Shown: piece by piece, positions 4,987-10,782 of the stretch
How the letters are laid out: every line of letters starts with the position of its first letter
Numbering within the stretch: position 1 is the stretch's first letter
NCBI GenBank assembly: GCA_934635045.1
Contig: CAKTZA010000092.1
Span: 1-10,782 of the forward strand
DNA length: 10,782 nt
Direction of reading: 5' to 3'
Source: an uncultured Kiritimatiellota bacterium
GTDB taxonomy: Bacteria > Verrucomicrobiota > Kiritimatiellia > RFP12 > UBA1067
Made by a program: the position numbers and the translations under genes
Notes under the pieces: generated by a model
Told to the model about the DNA's origin: nothing
Seen by the model: the letters and a program-made list of their open reading frames with translations, nothing else
The model's database searches: none

Positions 4987-6540
4987 ATGATCCTGATGAT
5001 TGACAACTACGACTCGTTCACGTACAACCTCGTGCAGGCGCTGCGGTCGCTGGGGCGCGAGGTGAAGGTCGTGAAGAACGACGAGATCGACGTCGCGGGC
5101 ATCGCGGCGCTGAAGCCGGAGGCGATTGTGCTCTCGCCCGGGCCGGGAAATCCCGATTCGGCGGGCGTCACGCTTGCGGCGGTCAAGGCGTTCGCCGGAA
5201 AGGTGCCGCTCCTCGGCATCTGCCTCGGCCACCAGTCCATCGCGCAGGCGTTCGGCGCGAAGATCGTGCCGGCGAAGCACCTCATGCACGGCAAGACGAG
5301 TCGTCTCCGCCACGACGGCAAGGGGCTCTTTGCGGGGATTCCGCAGGGCATGGAGGCGATGCGCTACCACTCGCTCGCCGTCGATCGCGCGACGCTGCCG
5401 GACTGCTTCGAGATCACGGCCGAGGCGGAGGACGGCGAGATCATGGCCCTCCGGCACAAGACGCTGCCGATCGAGTCGCTTCAGTACCACCCGGAGTCCA
5501 TCGGCACGCCGGAGGGTGTCCGCCAGCTGAAGAACTTTCTCGGCCTGCGCACGGTGCCGGAATCGACCGAGGCGGCGGGGGCGCACCGCGCGATGGCGTC
5601 GCTCATGCGCGGCGAGATGTCCGAGCGCGAGATTGCCGCGCTGCTGAACGACTACAACGCGCGCGGCATCTCGTCGGACGTGCTGACGGGCTCGGTGCGG
5701 GCGATGCGCGAGGCGGGCGTGAAGGTCGATCTCGGCGGACTCGACGCCGTGGACATCGTCGGCACGGGCGGCGACGGGCGCCACACCTTCAACATCTCGA
5801 CGGCGGCGGCCTTCATCGCGGCGGGCGCGGGCATGACCGTCGCGAAGCACGGGAACGTCGCGGCGACGTCGAAGTGCGGCGCGGCGGACGTCCTGAAGGC
5901 GCTCGGCTACGACCTCGCGCAGTCGCCGGAGGCCGTCGCGCGGGCGATTCGCGAGATCGGCGTCGGCTTCCTCTTCGCCAAGGCGCTGCATCCGGCGATG
6001 CGCTACGCCGCGCCAGTGCGTAAGGCCCTTGGCTGCAAGACGATCTTCAACCTGCTGGGGCCGCTGACGAATCCGGCGTGCGTGCGGCGGCACGCGATCG
6101 GCGTGTACGACCCGAAGCTTGCGCCGCTCTTCGCCCGGACGCTGCGCGACCTCGGCAGCGACCGTGCGCTCATCTTCTGCGGCGAGGACGGGCTGGACGA
6201 GATCTCGCCGGCGGGCCTCACGTTCGTGACGGAGCTGAGGGACGGCGCGATCACGTCGAAGCTGCTCTCCGCCGCCGAACTCGTCGGGGAGGCTTTTCCG
6301 CTGGACGACCTCGCGGGCGGCACGCCGGAGGAGAACGCGGCGCTGATGCGGGGCGTGCTGACGGGGCGCGTCGCGGGCGCGAAGCGCGCGGCGTCCCTCC
6401 TGAACGCGGCGGCGGCGATCTACGTGGGCGGCAAGGCCGACACGCTCGCGGACGCGGTGGCGCTGGCGCGGCAGTCCGTCGATTCCGGCGCCGCCGCCGC
6501 GAAACTGGAGGCACTCGTGGCGTTCGGGAAGAAAATTTAG
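4987..6540 (+). CDS. trpGD: fused anthranilate synthase component II / anthranilate phosphoribosyltransferase
   Basis: This 517-residue protein joins two enzymes. Residues 1 to about 188 are a class I glutamine amidotransferase: LSPGPGNP, nucleophile C79 in GICLGHQ, and H168/E170 in YHPES. It supplies ammonia to TrpE. Residues from about 195 to the end are TrpD, which joins anthranilate to PRPP: GTGGDG (259-264), TFNISTAAAF, KHGN (287-290), HPAMRYAAPVRKALG, TIFNLLGPLTNP and metal-site GLDEIS. The linker is only a few residues. The usual KHGNR reads KHGNV and the following SxKSGSADVLE reads TSKCGAADVLK, mild departures at the PRPP/anthranilate site. I chose ATG 4987 because the protein begins exactly at the TrpG MILMIDNYDSFTYN start and GGAG at 4975-4978 is well spaced. 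TrpGD fusions are known in E. coli and relatives. No other trp gene follows. Confidence 0.95.
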   Translation: MILMIDNYDSFTYNLVQALRSLGREVKVVKNDEIDVAGIAALKPEAIVLSPGPGNPDSAGVTLAAVKAFAGKVPLLGICLGHQSIAQAFGAKIVPAKHLMHGKTSRLRHDGKGLFAGIPQGMEAMRYHSLAVDRATLPDCFEITAEAEDGEIMALRHKTLPIESLQYHPESIGTPEGVRQLKNFLGLRTVPESTEAAGAHRAMASLMRGEMSEREIAALLNDYNARGISSDVLTGSVRAMREAGVKVDLGGLDAVDIVGTGGDGRHTFNISTAAAFIAAGAGMTVAKHGNVAATSKCGAADVLKALGYDLAQSPEAVARAIREIGVGFLFAKALHPAMRYAAPVRKALGCKTIFNLLGPLTNPACVRRHAIGVYDPKLAPLFARTLRDLGSDRALIFCGEDGLDEISPAGLTFVTELRDGAITSKLLSAAELVGEAFPLDDLAGGTPEENAALMRGVLTGRVAGAKRAASLLNAAAAIYVGGKADTLADAVALARQSVDSGAAAAKLEALVAFGKKI

Positions 6541-6546
6541 TATACT
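6541..6546 (+). promoter_or_regulatory. possible -10 box of the lipoprotein-apbE pair
   Basis: TATACT follows directly on the trpGD TAG within an AT-rich patch (GAAAATTTAGTATACTTTC) that stands out in this GC-rich window. No good -35 box is seen 16-18 bp upstream, and the TGC extension of the other promoters is missing. It may be a weak promoter decoupling the lipoprotein genes from trp, or only a chance match. Confidence 0.35.
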
Positions 6547-6564
6547 TTCTTCCCGTTCAACTCA

Positions 6565-7464
6565 ATGAAGACCGTCTGTCCGTTACTCGTCATCCTCGTG
6601 TCGGCGCTTGCCGTCGTAGGCTGTTCCCGAAAGGAACCGTCGCCTGTCCGCACGACGTGCGCGGCCGTGAAGGCGTCCGTGCGCGGCATCTACCGGGTGG
6701 AAAACGCCGTCACGAACGGCGTGGCGCGTCCGACGTTCAAGACCTTGGATGTCGCGGGGCTGACGGCGGCGCAGCTGAAGAAGGAACTGACGGCGTTCGC
6801 CGACCCGGCGTCCGCGCACCTCTGGATGCCGGGCGAGAAGAGCTGGCTCGTCGTGCAGCAGGCGCCCGGCGCGCGGGTTTCGCTGGCCCAGGCGCTGGAG
6901 GCGGTGGCGGACGATGCGGCCTGCACGGTCTCCCTGCCGGAAGTCTTCGCAAGCTACGTCGGAACGCTGGCGGACGTCCTGCCGGCGTTTGCGAACGACC
7001 TGAAGGGCGAGGTCGTGCCCGAATGGTTCGTGCCGGAAGCCGTGACGGCCATCGGCTGGATCGATCCGACGGATGTGGACGGCGACATCGCCCAGTCCGT
7101 CTCGAACGAGATTCGGTCGATGCGGAACGTGCGCCGCGAGGTGCTGAAGGGCAACATGGCCGCGCGGGCGGCGACGGACAAGAAGGGCGAAGAGGCGGCG
7201 TGCGAAATCTGGGCGCGGGCGGCGTTGCGCAACCCGAACGACCCGTTGCTGCTGGAGCGGATCGACCGGCTGGAGACGAACGCGCGCGCGTTCCTTGAGG
7301 CAGGGCAGATCCTTCAGGCGATGAAATGCTTCGAGACGATCATCCTCATCCAGCCGAAGCACGTCGCCGCCGTCCACAACTTCGGCCTGTGCCTCAAGAA
7401 GCTTGGCAAGACGGAACTGGCCGAGCAGGTGCTGAAGCGCGCGGAGGTGCTGAAGCGGCAATGA
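6565..7464 (+). CDS. TPR-containing lipoprotein of unknown function
   Basis: This 299-residue protein has a lipoprotein signal peptide: a short basic start (MK), a hydrophobic stretch and lipobox VVGC with the acylated Cys at residue 20. Ser at +2 suggests outer-membrane sorting if E. coli rules apply. I do not recognise residues 30-230. The C-terminal part (about 241-297) reads as tetratricopeptide helices, including AGQILQAMKCFETIILIQP followed by HNFGLCLKKLGKTELAEQVL, so it probably binds another protein. The start lies 24 nt after trpGD and 18 nt after the possible -10 box, with no Shine-Dalgarno. It overlaps apbE by ATGA, which implies coupled translation and a shared role at the envelope. 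The specific function is open. Confidence 0.82.
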   Translation: MKTVCPLLVILVSALAVVGCSRKEPSPVRTTCAAVKASVRGIYRVENAVTNGVARPTFKTLDVAGLTAAQLKKELTAFADPASAHLWMPGEKSWLVVQQAPGARVSLAQALEAVADDAACTVSLPEVFASYVGTLADVLPAFANDLKGEVVPEWFVPEAVTAIGWIDPTDVDGDIAQSVSNEIRSMRNVRREVLKGNMAARAATDKKGEEAACEIWARAALRNPNDPLLLERIDRLETNARAFLEAGQILQAMKCFETIILIQPKHVAAVHNFGLCLKKLGKTELAEQVLKRAEVLKRQ

Positions 7465-8318
7465 CGCGCCACGACAGCCCTTGGTCCTTCGGTTGGATTG
7501 TGCTCGGCCTGATGGTACTGGCTTTCGGCGGCTGTGCGGACGACGCGTCGGCCGTGCGCGTCGCGTGGCCGGCGATGGGGACGGTCGCCGCCGTGCAGAT
7601 GAAGGGCGCGGGCGCGCAAACGGCCGTCTCGGCGGCGCGAACGGCCTTGCAGGCTGAATTCGGCACACTGGAAGGGCTGCTGAACGCGCATGATCCGAAA
7701 GCGGAAATCCGTCGGCTGGCGAGCCTGTCCGATGAGGCGGTGCTGGCGCGGTGCAGCCCCGTGGTGCGGCCCTGCTATGCGGCGGCGTTTGACCTGATGC
7801 GGGCGTCGGGTGGCGCGTTCAATCCGCGTGGACGCGGGCCGGACACGCTCGACTTGGGGGCGATCGCGAAGGGCTTTGCCGTCGATCGGGCGTCCGAGGC
7901 GGCGCGGAACGGCGTTGATGCGCTCATCGATCTCGGCGGCAACCTCAAGGCCGTGCGCGGCGACTGGACGACAGGCGTCAAGAATCCGAACGGCGCGGGC
8001 GTGGCCGCCGTCGTCACGCTGCGCGCGGGCGAGGCCCTGGCGACGAGCGCGACGTATTTTCGCGGCGCGCACATCTTCGACGGACGCACGGGAGGGGCCG
8101 TCTCGAACGGCGTCGCGTCCGTGACGGTGCTGTGTCCGTCGGCGATGTGGGCGGACGGGCTTTCGACCACGCTCTTTGTCCTGGGCCCGGAGGAAGGCGC
8201 GCGCTTTCTCCGCGAAAGCCTGCCCCGTCTGGCGCAGGCGCCGTCGCACGTCTCCGCACTTTGGATTCTCACCGACAACAACCAAATCAAGATTGATCCC
8301 GACAGGCGTTTCCAATGA
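7461..8318 (+). CDS. apbE: FAD:protein FMN transferase, lipoprotein form
   Basis: This 285-residue ApbE-family protein uses FAD and Mg2+ to attach FMN covalently to a Thr or Ser of exported flavoproteins such as Nqr/Rnf subunits or FMN-binding-domain proteins. Family landmarks are in order: AMGT (38-41), LDLGAIAKGFAVD (130-142, usual DLGGIAKGYAVD), LIDLGGNL, ATSATYFR (194-201), HIFDGRTG from 204, and ADGLST (231-236) with the Mg-site Asp232 and Thr236. The N-terminus has a hydrophobic segment ending FGGC, Cys25, a slightly atypical lipobox consistent with the lipoproteins in this family. The start overlaps the previous stop (ATGA); GGAGG lies at 7443-7447, 13 nt upstream, farther than usual. 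No target flavoprotein or Rnf/Nqr gene is visible here. Confidence 0.92.
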   Translation: MTRHDSPWSFGWIVLGLMVLAFGGCADDASAVRVAWPAMGTVAAVQMKGAGAQTAVSAARTALQAEFGTLEGLLNAHDPKAEIRRLASLSDEAVLARCSPVVRPCYAAAFDLMRASGGAFNPRGRGPDTLDLGAIAKGFAVDRASEAARNGVDALIDLGGNLKAVRGDWTTGVKNPNGAGVAAVVTLRAGEALATSATYFRGAHIFDGRTGGAVSNGVASVTVLCPSAMWADGLSTTLFVLGPEEGARFLRESLPRLAQAPSHVSALWILTDNNQIKIDPDRRFQ

Positions 8319-8394
8319 ACGAAAACGCATCGCCTTTTCCTTGACGACCTCCGCGACACGGAAAATCGGGATGGCTGATGCCCTGATGCCCCAC

Positions 8395-8424
8395 TTGACA
8401 GAATTCAGCTTCTTTTGCTAAACT
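8395..8424 (+). promoter_or_regulatory. σ70-type promoter of the RHS gene
   Basis: A perfect TTGACA (8395-8400), an 18-bp spacer and TAAACT (8419-8424) preceded by TGC form the best promoter in the window. Transcription from about 8431 gives a ~100-nt leader before the ATG at 8530. The 211-bp gap after apbE therefore holds this promoter and the leader; I see no clear terminator for the apbE transcript. Confidence 0.7.
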
Positions 8425-8470
8425 ACGGGCAGTTGGTCGGAGTGCATCCCTCGCCGGGTGTGTCCCGAAT

Positions 8471-8483
8471 CGTAATCATTACG
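8471..8483. promoter_or_regulatory. perfect 13-nt palindrome in the RHS leader
   Basis: CGTAATCATTACG is an exact 6-1-6 inverted repeat about 47 bp downstream of the -10 box and 47 bp before the start codon. It could be an operator for a dimeric regulator or a small RNA stem. Its core TAATCATTA resembles the centre of Fur-type boxes, but the flanks do not, so no regulator is assigned. Confidence 0.35.
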
Positions 8484-8529
8484 TCTGTTTCCGTGTCGTC
8501 TCGTCGCTGTCATCTGAAAGGAGTCTCTT

Positions 8530-10782
8530 ATGCAAGAACTGTGTGCCCGCTTCAAAAACATCCGCGTCCGCGCCAACTGCGCCGTCCGCCGCCGTGCGGA
8601 CGCGCCGCGCCCTCTCGCCCTCGCATGCGCCGCGCTCGCGCTCCTCATTCCGGCCCTCTCCGCGCATGCCGACGCGCCCGACTTCCGCTTCCGCCCGCTC
8701 CTCGCGGGCAAGGCCTCGCTCACGGAGCCGGGCTTCGTCGTCCGGCGCGAGCTCGGCGTCGCGGCCCTCGCGCCGGAGCTGCGCATCCCCGTCGAGCTCG
8801 TCTACGAGTCGTCCTCCGAGGCCTCCGGCGCGTTCGGCTTCGGCTGGCGGTCGCCGCAGCTGGAGTCGTCCGTGAAGTGGGAGAAGGACGGCCTCCTCTG
8901 GACGACGCCGTGGGGCGAGCGCATCCGGTTCTTCCCGAAGCGGGAGAAGACGCCGAAGGACGCGATCCGGCTCGACCCCATCGAGGACGCGAAGAGGGGG
9001 CGCGGCCTCTTCGCGCCCTACGCGGACTGGGAGTCCGACACGGAGTCGCCGGACTGGGCGAAGTGCCGCCGCTTCTCGATTCTCGGCAAGGGCGGGCTGA
9101 AGGGCTGGCGCTTCGACTACGGGGACGGCCGCCTCGCGTCCGTCGAGACGCCCTTCGGCGCGTCCGCCACGTTCGACTACGGCCCGTCGGGCGAGCTTCT
9201 CGCCGTCTCGTCGCAGGGCGTCCGCTTCGTCGAGCTGTCCCACGCGGGCGGCCTCGTCGCGTCCCTCAAGGTGAACGGCGTCCCCGTCGCGCTCGCCTAC
9301 GGCGCGACAGACGTCACGCTCCTCCCGAAGACCGCCGACGGGCAGCCCACGCGCAAGACCGTCAAGGCCCTCGCGTCCGTCCGCGTCGCCGCGCTCGACC
9401 CGGAGGCCTTCGCCTACGCGAACGGCTACCTCGCCTCGGCATCGCGCGGCGCGTTCGGGGAGAAGTTCGACGTCCAGGCCGAGACGCCCGCCGACCGAAA
9501 GCGGAACATCCTGAGCAGGGACAGGAAGAGCGGCGTCACGCACACGGGCAGGGTCGCCGGCCGCCTCCTCGCGGACGGCGACTTCCGCTACGCCTACCCG
9601 AAGGAGACGGCGGTCCGCCTCGCGGACGCGCTCGGCAACGCGGCCACGCACGACTACGACGCGAAGACCGGCGTCCACGCCGTCACCGGCTTCGACGGGC
9701 GGACGACGAAGACCTACTACTTCATGCGCCCCGACGTCGCCTACCTCGGCAAGGTGCGCACGGTCCTGGACGGCCGCGACCGCACGCTCGTCTCGTTCCG
9801 CTACGACCGGAAGACGGGCAAGCCCGTCCGGGTCACCGACCGCCTCGGCAACCACCGCCTCCTCGACTACGACGCGGACGGCCGCTGCACGAAACTCTCC
9901 CGCCGCGCGGGAGGCCTCCTCTCGTCCGCCGAGCCCGTCAGGTCGTTCGCCTATGACCGGGCGGGCCGCCTCACGGCCGTCTCGGAGCTGGACGCGGACG
10001 GGAGGGCCGTGCGCACGACGTCCCTCGCCTACGACCGGGCGGGGCGCCCCGCCCGCGTCTCGGACGGCTGCCGGACGCTCAGCGTGTCCTGCGCGCCCTC
10101 CGGCTTCCCGTCCTCGCTCAAGGACGACTTCGCGTCCGTATCCTTCTCCTATGACCGCTACAACCGCCTCGTCGCCACGACAGACCCCCATGGCGTCGTG
10201 ACGCGCCGCGCCTACGCCGACCACGGCGGCCTCGCGAAGGTCGAGCGGCTTGACGGGAAGGACGTCCTCTCGTCGGTCGCAGTCGCCTACGACGGGAGCG
10301 GACGCCCCATATCCGTCACTGACCAAGACGGGCGCACGACGGCCTGCGACCGCGACGCCCTCGGCCGCATCGTGAAGGAGCGCTACGCGGACGGCGCGGA
10401 GGTCGCCTACGGCTACGACGCGCTCGGACGCCTTGCGAAGGTCGTGGACGAGAACGGGCACGAGATCGCGTTCGGCTGGGACAAATTCGGGCTCGCCTCG
10501 CGCCTCACGGCGGCGGGCCAGCTCACGTCCGCGAAGCGCGGCGCGGACGGCCTCGTCGCCGAGGTCTCGGCGTCCGTGACGGGCCGCGTCGACCGCACCG
10601 TCCGCCGCGAGCACGATTCATTCGGCCGCGTGACGCGCGTCACCTACGCGAAGGGCGAGGCCGAGACGTTCGCCTACGACCGCTGGGGACGCCTTTCGGA
10701 GCATGCGCGCGGCAGCCTGAAGGAGACGTACCGCTACGACCACTTCGGGCGGCTCGTCGAGAGGGACGAGAACGGGACGGTC
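8530..10782 (+). CDS. secreted RHS/YD-repeat protein, 3'-truncated by window edge
   Basis: The frame runs 751 codons from ATG 8530 to the window end without a stop. AAAGGAG at 8517-8523 fixes the start. A long basic leader (RRRADAPR) precedes a hydrophobic stretch (about 28-44) and a likely signal-peptidase site after AHA at residue 47. Residues about 48-140 (IPVELVYESSS...FGFGWRSP) resemble the segment preceding RHS shells. From residue 475 onward about eleven YD repeats follow at roughly 20-30-residue spacing, for example YDRAGRLTAV, YDALGRLAKV and YDHFGRLVER; looser ones lie between 200 and 460. RHS repeats form a hollow beta-cocoon that often encloses a C-terminal toxin or builds cell-surface structures. 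The C-terminal part, which would reveal a toxin or immunity partner, is outside the window. The gene stands alone with its own promoter. Confidence 0.9.
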   Translation, partial: MQELCARFKNIRVRANCAVRRRADAPRPLALACAALALLIPALSAHADAPDFRFRPLLAGKASLTEPGFVVRRELGVAALAPELRIPVELVYESSSEASGAFGFGWRSPQLESSVKWEKDGLLWTTPWGERIRFFPKREKTPKDAIRLDPIEDAKRGRGLFAPYADWESDTESPDWAKCRRFSILGKGGLKGWRFDYGDGRLASVETPFGASATFDYGPSGELLAVSSQGVRFVELSHAGGLVASLKVNGVPVALAYGATDVTLLPKTADGQPTRKTVKALASVRVAALDPEAFAYANGYLASASRGAFGEKFDVQAETPADRKRNILSRDRKSGVTHTGRVAGRLLADGDFRYAYPKETAVRLADALGNAATHDYDAKTGVHAVTGFDGRTTKTYYFMRPDVAYLGKVRTVLDGRDRTLVSFRYDRKTGKPVRVTDRLGNHRLLDYDADGRCTKLSRRAGGLLSSAEPVRSFAYDRAGRLTAVSELDADGRAVRTTSLAYDRAGRPARVSDGCRTLSVSCAPSGFPSSLKDDFASVSFSYDRYNRLVATTDPHGVVTRRAYADHGGLAKVERLDGKDVLSSVAVAYDGSGRPISVTDQDGRTTACDRDALGRIVKERYADGAEVAYGYDALGRLAKVVDENGHEIAFGWDKFGLASRLTAAGQLTSAKRGADGLVAEVSASVTGRVDRTVRREHDSFGRVTRVTYAKGEAETFAYDRWGRLSEHARGSLKETYRYDHFGRLVERDENGTV

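Noticed and set aside
3501..5006. 501-codon minus-strand frame opposite trpE
   Set aside because: The translation is Arg-rich without family features; the + strand frame is an unmistakable TrpE.
4885..6093. 402-codon minus-strand frame opposite trpGD
   Set aside because: It is an Arg/His-rich shadow of a clearly functional gene on the other strand.
8415..9956. 513-codon + strand frame overlapping the RHS gene
   Set aside because: It is an Arg/Pro-rich shadow in another frame of the RHS gene, and it starts inside the promoter's -10 region.
8479..10614. 711-codon open frame on the minus strand opposite the RHS gene
   Set aside because: It is a composition artefact of GC-rich codons: low-complexity Arg/Ala/Glu/Val-rich protein with no motifs, opposite a gene with signal peptide, Shine-Dalgarno and repeated YD motifs.

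Overview
The window is GC-rich DNA with every convincing gene on the + strand. The coding style, the σ70-type promoters with a TGC-extended -10 box, and the gene set (a GH95-like glycosidase, an orphan RHS/YD-repeat protein, a split tryptophan operon) would fit a PVC-superphylum bacterium such as a gut Kiritimatiellota/Verrucomicrobiota. That placement is inference from style, not proof.

Layout. (1) 1-2005: the 3' part of a large GH95-like (alpha/alpha)6 glycoside hydrolase whose start lies outside the window. (2) 2006-2568: about 560 bp without a credible gene, packed with repeats. It holds a ~143-nt inverted-repeat element with 40-nt arms, a 19-nt direct repeat and two GC-rich hairpins. The core of the inverted-repeat arm recurs exactly, over 20 nt, between trpE and trpGD. 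(3) 2533-3234: a Crp/Fnr-family regulator whose predicted promoter puts the transcription start at or next to its ATG, so its mRNA may be leaderless. (4) 3252-6540: a tryptophan operon. It has a promoter, a 24-residue leader peptide with three consecutive Trp codons, competing RNA stems ending in an intrinsic terminator, then trpE and a fused trpGD. No trpC, F, B or A follows. (5) 6565-8318: a TPR lipoprotein gene and a lipoprotein-type ApbE flavin transferase gene, overlapping by ATGA. (6) 8395-10782: a promoter, a ~100-nt untranslated leader with a perfect 13-nt palindrome, and a secreted RHS/YD-repeat protein still open at the right edge (751 codons visible, no stop).

How the parts work together. 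Leader-peptide attenuation senses charged tRNA-Trp and controls synthesis of anthranilate synthase and anthranilate phosphoribosyltransferase, which make the first two committed intermediates of tryptophan. TrpE also keeps its Trp feedback-binding motif, so the pathway entry appears controlled at both RNA and enzyme level. The lipoprotein/ApbE pair probably acts at the envelope, ApbE attaching FMN to exported redox proteins. The strongest unusual signals are the complete classical trp attenuator, the dispersed repeat whose third copy lies directly against the trpGD ribosome-binding region, and the probable leaderless crp-type gene.
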